A stretch of 64,000 bases of DNA from Batrachochytrium dendrobatidis JAM81 (GCF_000203795.2 NW_006281109.1:320001-384000); one strand, 5' to 3'; numbered from the stretch's first letter, positions 34,600-50,386 are shown. Numbers and translations: made by a program. Notes: generated by a model not told the origin, from the sequence alone.

Positions 34600-35610
34600 A
34601 TAGGTCGAGTTAGTCAAGTGCCATGAATAGTCTTTGACAAGTCAATGCAGATATAAAAATGTGATGGATAGAGTCTGTTGCTGGAAACAATAGGTGTGTA
34701 CTGTAAAGCTACTCACACATTACTGAATCAACAGGATTTAAATGAGGAAAAACTCGAGGTTTGACTTTTCAATGCCATTTATTCAGCGTATCGTTTAAAT
34801 TCTCTGCCATTGAATTACAAACTATTTTATAAATCTTGCACATTCTCTCCATCTTCAAGTCTTATTCAAGTGAACAACTACTCGATTTCATTTAGTTTAA
34901 AAAGGCAACACATTCAAAAATTGTCCAGTAGATAGATATCAGTGAATAGATGTACTTCAGCATCACAGAGTGATGTCCACACCTATACGAGAAATGGAAA
35001 ATGCGTTTCAATAAGTAGGAAGCTGAAAAGAATGTAGACTAGACAGGATATAAACAATGGTGCAATATAAAAACAATGAGTATGCTTGGAAGAAAAATAG
35101 ATAAACCAAGACCGAGGCAAATACAAACCAACTGTTGAATGATTCAACAATGTTGGTCAATCTCGAGGTTATTTGTCAAGATGAGAATCTTTGCTAGTCA
35201 AAATGCCAATATACACTGCGCGCATCCAAAAGTATAGGCTGAAAGTAAAAAGCCAAGATTAAATAAAAATAAGCCCATTCCAAAAAGTCGTTGATGGATC
35301 TAGAATGGCCAAGGAAAATGTCAAGTCTGAAAAAAACAGAAACGCCCCAGCATAAAAATCACGGATACAAAGTAAATATGACTAATGTGAAGGACAGGTA
35401 GGTAAATAGGTTGTAGTGGTGGCATCAAATATATACACGATTAAATCAAATAATAGTGAATTGAGTAGAGTAATAAGGAACAAAATAAGAGGGTAGAATG
35501 GGTATACGGATAAAAGATCCAAAAATAACAAGTGAAGATTTCGACAACAAAAAATGACTGTTAAGATGACAGAAGTCTCGTGTTGTCTTACAGTCTCTTG
35601 CAGAATACAA
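34600..35610. other. Gene-free stretch between CHY gene and PUF gene
   Basis: About 1 kb without any convincing coding sequence on either strand. The part next to 35610 is A-rich on the plus strand (T-rich in the PUF transcript) and is probably the long 3' UTR of the PUF gene, as short unstructured AT-rich tracts dominate. The part near 34600-34800 would hold the CHY gene's promoter. I see no tRNA, repeat copy or inverted-repeat element here. Confidence 0.45.
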
Positions 35611-38522
35611 TTAAAACATGCCATTCATGCCACTACCCATGCTGGATAGTACACTATTGTTGCCATTCATACCGACAAGTCCAGAAAACGACGAAGTCTT
35701 GTTCATAGAATTGCCCATACCATGAGCAAGACCTATATCATTGTAGCACTGACCAGGTCCAGATAGCATATTGATCGTGCCCATGCCACCAAGACCATTA
35801 GACACCTGATTAAAATGATCGCGCAAGATCTTGGTTTGAATCCGTTTTCCATAAGGAGTGTTGCGAATAGAAGGCAGAATCGGACGAATACACTCTACAA
35901 GTTGCAAACGCTGAGCAGGCTCTGCGTAGTCCAGTGATGTCTGTACAACATAGTTTGCATAGGAATCACGCAAAAGCTTATCCAGTCGCTCCTTGTTCAG
36001 CAACTCATCAATCAGCAGTGCACGGGTCTCTGAGCTAGCAACGCGAATGCATTTCTCAATGACATTAGAACTAAACTTTTGGACAGACAAAAGACAGATG
36101 TTGCCTAAAAAGCGATGGACAATGGCTTCACTGAATTTTATCTCGGCAAGATCAAGAACATACTGAACAACATAGTTTCCAAAGGGATCTTGAACAAGGG
36201 TAAGAGCATGATAGGTAATTTCAGCAACAAGCTGCACACGCTGTGAATCAGATGCATGATCGATGCAGCGCTGCAACACACAGCAACCATGGCGATGAGT
36301 TGCAATTTCAGTGCAGTGCTTTCTGACGGCATTATAAATAAACTGGTTATTTTCGTGTGAAAGACGGTTTAAACACTTTTGAATAACATGGTTTCCATTC
36401 AAGTCCTTGATGAGACTCACGACATTTAAAGCAAGAGCACGCACAACAGTAGATATTTGATGATGTGTAGAAAGAAATTCGATTAATTTCTGAACCGCTC
36501 GAGTGCCATGCATGTTGAGGGATACTGCAGCAAGATCAGGAGCAACGTGCTCAACTAACATGTTACGCTGCTCCTCAGTACAGTACTCAAGAAGCTTTTG
36601 ACACAGATAATTTCCAAATGGATCTGTCATGAGCTCGGCAAAATTGGGGAAAATCTCGACATAAATCATATCAAGATGCTTCTCGTTCTGTTCTTCCAGC
36701 TTGCGCTGAAGGTATCGACAGCCGTGCTGATCCTTGCTCAGTACTGAAATCTGTCCAACAAGATCCTCAAGCATAATGCTGGAAAATCTGCTAGCTTCTT
36801 CTTGCGAGTGCTTTTTTTGCTTCTGCAAGGTGGCATGGAACTTGAGAGCGTTAAGATTGCTCATATTTGCAAATGGAAGTCCCTGCGCGTTGTAAGGAAG
36901 ACCAGAGTACATCATGTTGAAGCCGTTGTTCATGCCACTCATACCAGATTGACTATACAATGCAGCTGCAGTCTGGGGACTGATTCCGCTCATGCTAAGA
37001 GCATTAGCATTTGGATTGAACTGCATAGAATTGTTGGTGTTGTTTATTCCAATAGGATTGGACAGAGAAGATTGCATCGATTGAGTACCATTATTGCTGA
37101 GTGCACCCATGTTCATGATGTGTGCAAAATTGCAACGATCACCGCGAGAGCAATAGCCTTGCAAAAAGTAGCGACAGATGCCATAAGAGCCAGGAATGGA
37201 AGCTGCATCCAGATCACCACCAGAAGCGGTCATTTGAGACTGAGCAGCGTTTTGCTGCATCATCAGATACTGCTCTTGTTGCTCAATCAAATCTCCCAAA
37301 GACCCATTGATTCGAAAGGCACCCAGATCAGGGGAAGAAAACGATGGAGCCAGAGCCGTTGGCTTTTGTGGATAAAAGGAAGCATCTCGTAACTTTTCAA
37401 AGCTCGGCGTGTCTGATAAACCAAAAGCATTAGTTGAAATAGGTAGCTGAAGATCAGACGAGAAACTACCAATTGAAGAAAATCCAGACGTACACGAGAT
37501 TGAATTAGATTCTCCAGCCATGCCACCCACTGACTTGGATGTGGAGTAAGGTACAGTTGGCCAAGCAGTTGATGAATAAATAGAAGACTGGGCTACAGTG
37601 GACTTTTGTTGGTGAAAGGAAGCCATGCTCCCAGTCGAATAGGACTCGCGACGTTTCAGAATAGGCATTTTGGGTTCGTCAGACGAAGTGGGGAAAAAGC
37701 TACGAGAATAGGCATTGTTGAATACTGAATCGTCGTCTAGCATGAACTTGTCGCTAAACTGATGAGGAATAGTAGACTCGGCTCCACTCTTAGCCTCACC
37801 GACAGTGGGAGTGCTAGATAAAGATATACCATCTGCAGAAGGATCAACTCCATTATTTAATGTAATGTGACGCGAGCCTGAAGGACGAATGAGGTTTGTG
37901 TCGGGACTAGACAATCGAGAACAGTAAAATATGGAATAGCAGTTAGAGTCGATCTAATAGTAAATTCTTTATCAAAAACATCACTCATGCACCTTTTGTC
38001 AGCTCTTTCCAAGGACAAACGCTCCATGCCCCAAAGCAGTGTCAAGTCAGCAGAGCTGTTTCTTCGGACCAAAGGTATAGCTTTGGATGATGGATATGGG
38101 ATGGACAAAGCGCCGGGATTAACAACAGGAGAGGGACCATCAGAAACGACGGAAAGTCTAGCAGCGGGAGTTGAAGATCTACGACGAGAATCGTGAGCGG
38201 ATAGCAAATTATGGTTGTCTTTGTTCAGATCTAAGCCATGTCCAGTAGATAGTGTGTTTGTAGAACTGTCTTGAACAAGCCCGGTAAAATCAAGACCAGA
38301 AGCCAACGAATTAGAAGAGTTGAATCTGTCTTGCACAGTGGAAGTGGCCGCGGCTGTAGGAACCTGCAAGCTGGCATTAGTGGCCATTGTTCCAACTGGA
38401 GCAACAGACCTCAAGGTTGAACCAATTGATGGACTAGTAGACTGTAGTAGATCAGTATAAACAGCAATGTTAGTTTCAACAGTAGGAGCGGAGATAGTTG
38501 TGGTACCACATTTGCCCATATC
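35611..38522 (-). CDS. PUF (Pumilio-family) RNA-binding protein with CCCH zinc finger
   Basis: A post-transcriptional repressor binding UGUA elements in mRNA 3' UTRs. Exons 37993-38522 and 35611-37906 (86-nt intron), about 940 residues. The N-terminus is Ser/Thr-rich (RRNSSADLTLLWGMERLSL). A CCCH finger C-x7-C-x5-C-x3-H (CRYFLQGYCSRGDRCNFAH) lies near the middle, then about 8 PUF repeats. Their helix-2 residues are: R1 CRYLQ, R2 NYLCQ, R3 TRAVQ, R4 NHVIQ, R5 CCVLQ, R6 NYVVQ, R7 SNVIE, R8 NYVVQ. By the published PUF code these predict the target 5'-UGUAUAUA. Gly/Met/Asn-rich ends flank the domain. The start at 38522 (MGKCGTTT) is the first good ATG, but exons may extend upstream into the ORF at 38801-39295. 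Confidence 0.9.
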
Positions 38523-38800
38523 TGAATCTAATAGTCGGAGATGGCAAAGTAGGCAAGCAAAAAACAAGAGAATGAGCACGACTCAAAGAAAACAGCAACA
38601 AATAGTGAGGATGAGTGAGCTATAGGTTAGAAGCACAGCTACATTTTGCATTAAGAGCGGAACAAGTTGGTTGACCACTCGGCTCGCTTGCATTTCAATG
38701 CTCACGACGCGTTTATTGATCAACCCAGTATTCAAGGCCATTAATGGGGTCGCTAGTATTAATCCCTTCGGTATAGCCCAACTCAAAAACGTGTAGCAAT

Positions 38801-39295
38801 TCAACTGTTTTTAAAAGGTTTCAACCCCAGTCTTGATCCATGCAAATATTTTGGATTTACCTTTGTATTCGATGCAAAGGCCATAGAAATCTGGCAACAG
38901 GGTTCTGCAGCAGGAGCAGCATGTGGCATGGCAGTGGCAGTAGTAGAAACAATGGGATCTAAAGGAACCACCAGAGCAGACGCATGTATTGGGCTGGGTC
39001 GTAGCTGAACCAGTTCGTCATTTCCCACAGTGCTTATAATAGTGGTTTCCACGGACGTACTGGGTGGACATACCTCTTGTTCTGCACTGCCATTGACTGG
39101 ATGACTGGAATGGCTAGATCTAAGAATGTGATCTTGAACTAAAAGGTCTTCTAAAGCAGATGCAGCATTCCTATGAGTCGTACGACTGTCTGGAGAGGAG
39201 CTTTGTAGCGCATTAGAAGACCCCGTATGCTGTTGAGTGAATCGATTTCCAATCATTATTAATCGGAATGGTTCTGGTTGAGAAATAAAACCCAT
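38801..39295 (-). CDS. Ser/Thr-rich ORF, possibly 5' exon of the PUF gene
   Basis: An open frame of up to 164 codons with protein-like low-complexity composition (SSSPDSRTTHRNAASALEDLL, EQEVCPPSTSVETTIISTVG). A GTAAAT donor follows FASNTK at about 38862. The direct junction to the acceptor before the PUF first exon (38527) does not keep phase, so an intermediate exon or a different donor would be needed. It could instead be a small independent gene or a chance ORF. The ATGs at 39295 and 39256 are both possible starts. No domain recognised. Confidence 0.35.
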   Translation of the reverse strand: MGFISQPEPFRLIMIGNRFTQQHTGSSNALQSSSPDSRTTHRNAASALEDLLVQDHILRSSHSSHPVNGSAEQEVCPPSTSVETTIISTVGNDELVQLRPSPIHASALVVPLDPIVSTTATAMPHAAPAAEPCCQISMAFASNTKVNPKYLHGSRLGLKPFKNS

Positions 39296-40473
39296 GTATA
39301 TCGAGTAAACAGATTATGTAATGGTCAAGTTAGATTCAGTACTTTTAAAGCATCGTTTAGTTTGTGCTGTCAAGCCAGGGTTATAAACAGTTCATGCACT
39401 CATTGAACTGAAAGGTTTAGAATGCCAACTTTTTGGCTTGATGTTCATCTTTGGTGAAAAACTAGTTCATTGCTATCTGAATAGTGAATGCACTAGATAT
39501 CACTTGGGTTTTGATACATTTATAAACTGAGCATACCTTGTGTCTATATAAATGATAAAGATTAACTGCCGACACTAGATTATTTCTTTACTGCCTAGTT
39601 CAAGATGAATGGCTTCAAATTCAGATTTAAAATTTAGGATAAAGCGTCGAGTCTGCAGTGTTGGTTTAGTAATATACGAACCCAAGATTTAGAATATAAA
39701 AAGTGAATTGGTCGCCTTTTGTAAGTCAACTCGTTGGCGGGGTTAAATCTGTTGCTATGGCAGCGTTGGATGGATGCGGAAGAGGTCGAGGAGCACAAAG
39801 GATCCAGTATGTCAAATACTATTATCGCACATTTTTGCTTTCTGTATTTCAATCACTATCATGCCATTTGACATGAATACAAGGCGGAGTTGGTCGGAGT
39901 CGAAGCATCACATGGCGTTGGTAATTGGCTTTCCATATCGTGTCGTGAGCTTATTTTCGTCATTCAATCCAGTTTTCGTGAAATAACACTATCTACCATC
40001 AATAAAGCCATACACCGTATGTTGATGTACACATCTGCAATACATCATGGTGTTTGTCTTGATTCAAAACTAACATCCTTGTTCAACTGTCAGTCTATAC
40101 TATGTTGAATAGTATCACATGCTATGCTCTATTTTATAAGCGATGAGTTTGCAATAAAATCTCGCAAACAATGGCATTCCGCTTTCATAATGTATATTAT
40201 TGTAAAGCAGCATTCGAGTATCTGGTTATTTGAAAAAGGAGTGTTCATATTTTTATGGTATTGATTAAATGATTTCATTAAAACTGGTTGATCTGTTTCA
40301 TAAGCCATACAGTGCCTCCTTTTTAATCACCGACTATTGAGTTGATTATATTTCAACATCAACATTATTGTTTGTCGTTTAAACTCGAGTATGCTATACC
40401 TCGGTTTCGTGGGCACTAGCAAGGTTTTTTAAATCTCGCTCCTTAGTGCTGGCTGCATTCAAAAATGTTGGCT
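39296..40473. other. Gene-poor intergenic stretch
   Basis: Nearly 1.2 kb with only short ORFs that have no recognisable motif and are scattered on both strands. AT-rich, with ordinary-looking sequence. It presumably contains the upstream region of the PUF gene on its left. No repeat copy longer than about 20 bp was noticed before the element starting at 40474. Confidence 0.4.
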
Positions 40474-41256
40474 TTACAGCCGTATTCACATAAAATAGAA
40501 CACTATCTTGTAGTCACTGCCTCTATTTTGCTTCTGAATATACAATGGTTGGATATTTGTTGCGTATTTCTAAGAAATTGACTGCATTGCCTCTTTAGTT
40601 GGCCTTGCCAACTATCCTGTGTCTGGAATCACACACTGTACAAAACCACTTGGTTCAATCCTCTGCAGGGTTCAAGAACATGGAGCTCTATACCTCGCGA
40701 CATTGCTGTTTATTGAACAATTGACAGACCATGTTTAATCAGTGAAGTTGTAGCTTATGAAATGGTATGTTGTCTAGAATCAAATGTGCATTGGGAATGT
40801 TCTTGCAATGCCATTGTTTAGAAAATATGGAATATCAAAGCACTTACAGCTCCATTAACCTCCAGACACAGCGACCATCATATAATGCAAACTATAGTGA
40901 TATCTTTTTTTGGTAGTTATTGTACAATCACCAGATTGACCCATTTCAATCCGGATACCGAGCTCAACTGTTTCCAACAAAACTACAAACTCCTATATTT
41001 AAAAACTTGCAGATATGGACACGATCCAATCCAAGAACAAAATCAATCTTGGAAATGCAAGTGTTGTTTCCATGACAATCAGCCAATTCTTGTAGCAGAG
41101 TTGAAGATTGTACAAGTGTCAAGAATGCACAGAGACTAAACATTCGCTCAGCTATACAAAAGTGAGCAGAGAAAAAGAACGATATTGTCCAGTAAACTGC
41201 CATTTATCACAAGACTGTTTATTGCAAACACTTTTGTTTTATGTGAATCCAGCGGC
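40474..41256. mobile_element. MITE-like element, copy c (longest)
   Basis: Starts ACAGCCGTATTCACATAAAAT (from 40476) and ends TTTTATGTGAATCCAG (about 41236-41251), an inverted-repeat pair. At about 780 bp it is the longest copy. Internal blocks are shared: GCTTCTGAATATACAATGG with the relic at 40-154; ACCATCATATAATGCA with copy e; TAGTTATTGTACAATCA then CCGGATACCGAGCTC with copy g; TGTTTCCATG...CAATCA with copies f and g. No transposase frame is visible, so it is non-autonomous. It lies about 160 bp upstream of the RRN6-like gene. Confidence 0.7.
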
Positions 41257-41417
41257 AAGTCGTAAAAAAAGTCGGCAAGAATCAGCTACAAAGTCGATAT
41301 GCGATGCGCTTTTTAATATTTACAAATCTTACCAGAATCATTACAGTCAACCTGAAATAAAAATAATAAAACCTGCTCTGACTTGACAAAACTTCTAGTA
41401 TTGACAGTGCCAAAGAC

Positions 41418-44400
41418 ATGGAGTTTCCCAGATGGACCTTTCCATTCAATAACAATCCGATTAAATTTGGAACACTTACAAGTGTAGGTATGCATTTGAC
41501 GCCTGAGCATATAGCCGAGAATCCTTCAGACTCGGCCGATTCACCAAACCAAACCACACTCAACCCTGCTCAAGCCTTGGACAGTATCAGTGGCGGCTTA
41601 GCTAATCCAGTGTTTATTCATGAAAATATCAAAAAAAGCAAGTTGGGTTTATCCATAATTAGCATGATTTGATGCTGTTTGGGATCTTGAATATCAGTGC
41701 ACTTTGATCGATCCACTAAACCTCAATATTTAAATATCATGTATTGGTTTGTTCTAGGATATACCTCTTTGTCAAAAATAATCAAGACTTTTCCTCGATC
41801 GTATATGTGGGAGAGGCGAGTACTGCCCAAAAACATACATCTCGACATTGGGTCTATGGTGAGGTGTAGACCTTGAGTTGTCATATTTCAAAGTATTACT
41901 ATTCTCACAGTAAAATGTATTCCATGCTATCTGTTTATAAAACTCGTTACCAAAATTTACTCGTTGGAATCCAACTGCAATTAGCTTGCATACTATGACG
42001 CATCCTATTACGATGCTTACGTGCCATTACCTCTTCTAGATGAGCTTGTTACTGAGCAGATTAAAATGGAATTTGAATACTACAAGTTTGATTATTTGGA
42101 TGGCAATCGTCTTCATTCTTGGCAAACTCCGGATCGTCGTACTACATGGCTAGCACATCCGACAGGACAACTTCTCAATCAATTATGTGTGTCAAAAGTA
42201 TTCTTATTTAATCTTTGATTTAAACAATCTATTTAACATGCATTGCATTATAGGTATACGTAAAATGATCAACAATGATCATTTCATTCATACCTTTTCT
42301 ACTCATGGAAAACTCAGTGCTTTCCATGTTTTTGATACACCCATTTTGCAAATAGTATCCTCATCATCCACACTATCAGTAAATGGCCCGGATCATCTAG
42401 AAAATTCTAATGGTATAGTTGTAACTGAATGGATTTTGGCTGTGCATTTACCGCCAACTCACAAGTCACCTTTAATCTTCAGATCTCTTTGCAGTTAGGA
42501 CCTTTCAAGGAGCTCATTTTTTTAAACTAGAACTTGACAAAAAGGGAATGGCATATGCAGATCTTAAACGAGAGTTTGCCATGTCACCTCACGTACTCGA
42601 TTTGACTTTTAACCCTGTCATTCCAGGCTATGTCGCATCCATTCAGCTTGGCGGAACAGTTCAGATTTGGGATGCACAACATGATGGGTTGAGTTGTTGC
42701 TTTAAGATATGTTTTAAATGGATTGATACAGTTTATTTACCAATCTGCTACATTTTGCATAAAAATACATTAGGATGACAATGTGGCGCAAAGAAAATCC
42801 TAATTCAGATACATTGACAAATTATCAGTTGTGGAAATCATGTCAGTTTGGCGTTCATCCTCGTACACTATTGGTCGCACATTCTAAGCAAGTAGAGATT
42901 TGCGACTTGAGGGTATGTGACGCTATAGGCAATGCGCATTTCTATAAAAGCATTACATGAAATAGCTATTTGTGATGCATAATGCTGTTTTATTCTAATT
43001 GTTTTTTGCACATGTATGCATTTTTGGATAACTAGTCACCTCCAAAGTTTCCCATTTCAAATGTATTCAATGACTTGGGACCCAAAGAATATATTACTGG
43101 AATGGACCGTAATCCGAACTCACCATTTGAAATTGCACTGGTGACGACTGATCGTGCTATTGTAGTTGACACTCGTTATACAAAATACCCGATGCTGCAC
43201 TGGGGACTGAATCATCCAATTGAGTATCAATTTCATATAAAATACCTAAACAATTTAGGCAATCGAGACTTGCATCAATCTGGAACAAACCATTTAAATT
43301 GTAAGTTTATTGCTTGGTGCATAAAAGCTATTTTATTCAAATTTAGTATGCTCATCTAATGCTTCATATCTGCTTCAACCATACTCGATTGATTTTATAT
43401 CCAACTAATATTAGCCACATTTGCAACGTGGAGTCGGACTCAAACGGAGATTTTATTTTATGACTACGAGGCTACTAAATCGAATCCACCAGTGACTGTA
43501 GGGGTTCAAAAACTAGTATCATATCCAACACATCCACATGTTCTTTTCCCACCAATGGAGACCATGCCTTGTTTGCCAAGACGTAGTGATGTCAAACATA
43601 ATGATCATGAAATAAGCCAAATTATTCCACCATGGGCACCACTAGTTGGCTTTGAAGTTATCCCAAATATAAAAAATGATGGGTTTACTTTATTGCATCT
43701 AGCATGTGACGGAGCGCTTTACGCCCAGGCATATGGTGTAGATTCTACTGCAGACGATAAGCATGATCAACACGACACAGCTTTGGAAAATAATCAAGTG
43801 GAACAAAAACTGGATAAGCTCGAGTCTAGTATTTATAAAATTGAAGTTAAAAATTTGGGAAATCAAAAGATTGAAACAGGTACAATTAAAAGCCATCGGC
43901 TTGTAGATATGAGGATCCTTTCACAAAGTAAGTTTTTATTATTTGGTTGCCAACGGCTTTATTCAAAGTACCTTGCCAAGCAATTTGTCAAGAGAATGCG
44001 GATTTTAACTGAAACTGGTTTTATTTTATAATCTAGTAACTAATGAAATCATACAAGACCAGCTTCTTAAAGATTATTTTAAAACTGTTGATGTGACTTC
44101 GGATATTGTGCTAGATGGCACAATTCAAAATATGTAAGTGCTGCGCCGATTTTATTTGTTTGTAAAGTGCATTGTTTGGGCTAGATAGATATTGGTACTC
44201 ATTCATTTGAGTATTGATTTTGTAGACGAAACATATTCGCAACCCACACAAATTCAGATCAAGCTGATACTATTTTACCGACACGGGCGTCACTTACGAG
44301 CTTCTATAGACAGCTTAAAGTTTTTTTGAGTGATCCAACTACCAAGGCAAAGTTTCCAGATATGACGATATTAGACCCGGGCAATCAATTTATGCTTTTT

Positions 44401-45492
44401 GGTTTCAACACTGACCTGAAACCACAAACACTCAACGAACTCAAAGAAATGATCAAGGGCATCCTTATCTGTGATGAGTCACATGATATGACTCCTTCTA
44501 AAGATGGATCCCTCCTTATAGGTGATCAAGCTAGCATTAGACTTTTGGCACGAGATATGTGGTTTTCTCGAATGGTAATGATTCCTACTAAAACCACAGT
44601 GGAGAGTCTGGGTGATACTTCCATAGCAAGTGATACTGTAAGCGATATGGTCTCTGACGCAGACGAAGCGCAATCCGTGCGGGGCGACAATACAGATTAT
44701 AGATCTGACTCTAGCAATGATATCCAGTCGACTCAACCCGATAAATCAACACCTGTCCGTCGCTCATTAAAGGCATCGCGTTCATCTCAAAGGCCAACAC
44801 AAACAACTGATACGACTCAAAGCATGCCACCAATAAATGGTTTGCTACGATCGGCAGACACAGGCAATCCAATTATTAAACCACCAGCTACCTTTTGCAC
44901 ACCACTATGTTCAAAACCCTTTAAAATCAGCGGGTCAATATCTACATTCAAGGACATGTGGGATCACCCAGAGTTCTATTACGATCCCAACGCAGTATCA
45001 GAAAACTTTAAGCACGGAATGAAGCAAATAGTGGTGGATCCTCGCCAGAAAAAACGAAAATTAAACTCGAGTCTATCAGCTGCAGAAGGTGCGGTTGTTG
45101 GCACTGGTGCAAATGGATCAAGCCAAACCATGTCAGCACAAAATGTATATACACAGGAATGGGCAAGTCAACAGACGGATATGGGTGGACCATCATCGGT
45201 ATCGTTGTTTGAAGCTTTGGAGAAATCAATGTCACAACCTGCTGCACCTATGATTCTTTCAACAATGAATGCAAGATCTACTCAGGCGGAATCCAACTCG
45301 CAGCCTAATGCAAGCAATTCAAATAACCTTGCCGTTGGTGGTAGTAGGGTTTCTGGAACGAGCGCATCGCAAAACACAGCACTTGATCAGAGAATATCGA
45401 AATCACAAACTACACTAAAGCATGGTTTTGGCAATTCTCAGACGCCCAGCTCGGCCAAAAAACAAAAAAAGTCGCGTACAAAAGGATTTTAG
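41418..45492 (+). CDS. RRN6/TAF1C-like RNA polymerase I core-factor subunit
   Basis: A large multi-exon gene (about 10 exons, roughly 1,050 residues). Visible blocks: MEFPRWTFPFNNNPIKFG; YTSLSKIIKTFPRSYMWERRVLP; TTWLAHPTGQLLNQL; a beta-propeller-like middle (HVLDLTFNPVIPGYVASIQLGGTVQIWDAQHDG, SCQFGVHPRTLLVAHSKQVEICDLR, FEIALVTTDRAIVVDTRYTKYPMLHWGL); then a helical region (SFYRQLKVFLSDP) and a long low-complexity C-terminus ending AKKQKKSRTKGF. A degenerate propeller, a helical bundle and a K-rich tail ending GF is the plan of RRN6 in fungi and TAF1C in animals, which recruit Pol I to rDNA promoters. The name rests on architecture and short motifs, not an alignment; an unrelated WD40-like protein is possible. 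The large C-terminal exon (44226-45492) is clearest. Confidence 0.55.
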
Positions 45493-45506
45493 AATATCGA
45501 ATTGTC

Positions 45507-45776
45507 TTTACAGCGTATTCATGTCAAACGAAACACCTTTGTATTACTTTTGCAGCCATCTTTTCTATTTTTGAAATACGCAATGTACTCTAAAATCTTA
45601 GATATGCTTGTGTTCTAGTTCAAGAAAATAAAGATTGGAATCTCAAGAATAAAACTGGTGTTTTCATGTCAACTATTTAATGTTTATTTTAAAAGTTGTG
45701 GATTGAACAAGCAAAGAGTGCATTGAAGATGGAATATGAATTTCATTTCATTTCATGAGATTATGACTGCAGTAAT
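45507..45776. mobile_element. MITE-like element, copy d (right end missing)
   Basis: Left end TTTACAGCGTATTCATGTCAA at 45507, then TTTTGCAGCCATCTTTTCTATTTTTGAA, matching the left parts of copies c and e. Internal motif TTCAAGAAAATAAAGATTG also occurs in b and e. The expected right end (TTTTACGTGAATAC) is lacking; homology fades after TTTCATGAGATTATGACTGCAG. It begins 15 bp after the RRN6-like stop codon, so it is likely part of that gene's 3' UTR. Confidence 0.6.
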
Positions 45777-45982
45777 GATTAAACCACGTGATTTAAATTC
45801 AACGTTTAATTTGGCAGCTTTGAATTTTCATCCAGTTTTACTGAATCAAAAGAAATGAATAAAATGGTAAAACTCCGATTATCGAAATGGATTGGTTGTC
45901 TGAGAGATCTGCCTATATGCAGTATGTACAAAATAATAACCTTGATATTGGGTTAATGGTTTAGGACTCTTCAGCAATAACT

Positions 45983-49201
<3,219 letters not shown>

Positions 49202-49223
49202 AATCTTGATAAAAACATCACTA

Positions 49224-50183
49224 TTAAACAATTTCTTTTTCTTTTGCCAATACAGCTGCATCGGTATCCTTGATGTATTTGTCTGTCAGTTGCTGAATAT
49301 CCTTTTCCAACATTCTACTTTGATCAGAGTTTGGTTTTAGAGATGTTCGTTTGAGTGCCGTTCGTGCATCTGCTCTAGCACTGCGAATACGCACTCGACA
49401 TGCTTCTGCTATCCTACCAATGTTTTTGATAATTGTTTCTCTGAATTCCTTGGCCATCCTAATTGAAAAATACTATTAGATTGTTAGATTGCCGACACAA
49501 CAACAGATCTGACCCACCTTGGCACGGGTACTTTTAGACTAGATGGTGGCAGAGACTGTGGGTTTAGTCCCAGATTAGCATCTCTAACTGCCTTTTCCAC
49601 AACACTGACGAGCTATATATGCAATGGATAAAATGGATTTAAAAAAGTGAGAATACAAGACTAGTTTGAATGAATTTGGCCTTTGAATTACCTGCTCATC
49701 AGACACAACGATCACAAGTGTATGAGCATCCTTGACAGTGATCTGGGCAACATCGACCAATGCAACCGACTTTCCTTGATGTTTAACCCTGACAGAATCC
49801 AGTAAAGCAGGATTTGCTCTACCCATCCGAATCAGACCCAAATCCTTGCGTAGTTTTTCGACTGCATTCTGCATCAGTTGTTCGTATTTATCCATTTGGA
49901 ATGCAGGTTCAGACGAGCTGTCAATGTCTTGAGTGTCTGCTTCGACATCACTGCCGTTATTTTTCACACTCTGTTTTTTGGACGACTTTTTTGATGCATA
50001 ACATCTGTGAGTAGAATGAAGTGACCAAGTAGGGATGGCAGTTGGATTGGATAAACCAAGGTTTAAACTGGAACAAGTTGTAGGTTTTGTCAATGGTATT
50101 CTGACATGCTGAGTGAAAAAGCGAATGTAAGCACGGTTCACACTAGGCAAGCACAATCTTGCAGCAGTGATAGATCGATACAT
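49224..50183 (-). CDS. RRF1: Mitochondrial ribosome recycling factor
   Basis: Splits post-termination mitochondrial ribosomes together with EF-G2. Three exons: about 49692-50183 (MYRSITAARLCLPSVNRAYIRFF...DEQ), about 49518-49612 (LVSVVEKAVRDANLGLNPQSLPPSSLKVPVPR) and 49224-49457 (MAKEFRETIIKNIGRIAEACRVRIRSARADA...). The first 60 residues are Arg/Ser-rich with no acidic residues, typical of a mitochondrial targeting sequence, followed by KKSSKKQ. The RRF core follows: VEKLRKDLGLIRMGRANPALLD, VALVDVAQITVKDAHTLVI, the NLGLNP loop, and the RSARADARTALKR helix. Ends 22 bp from the RVB2 stop codon (convergent). Confidence 0.93.
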
Positions 50184-50386
50184 TGAAAATTGAATATAAA
50201 ATACAGTTAAACTCTGAGAATTTCAGATTATAAAAAATGATTGAATTTTCAATATAAAAATAGTTGAATTTCAGATTATAAAAAATAGTTGAATATCAAT
50301 TCAACAGCCACTTGTTCGCCACTGCTGATCCGCTCTTTGAAATTTCCTTTCTAAACAGTTCAAATCTGCAAGTAACAGCCAAAACC
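50184..50386. promoter_or_regulatory. Divergent promoter RRF / CLEC16A with a 48-bp tandem repeat
   Basis: Very AT-rich. A direct repeat of period 48 starts at 50218 and again at 50266 (GAATTTCAGATTATAAAAAA at each start), with further AATATAAAA and ATAGTTGAAT motifs between. TATAAAA-like words in both copies could act as TATA elements for the two divergent genes. Confidence 0.5.

Noticed and set aside
36802..37392. 196-codon plus-strand ORF inside the PUF gene
   Set aside because: Antisense shadow of the PUF exon; no motif, and the PUF frame is unambiguous.
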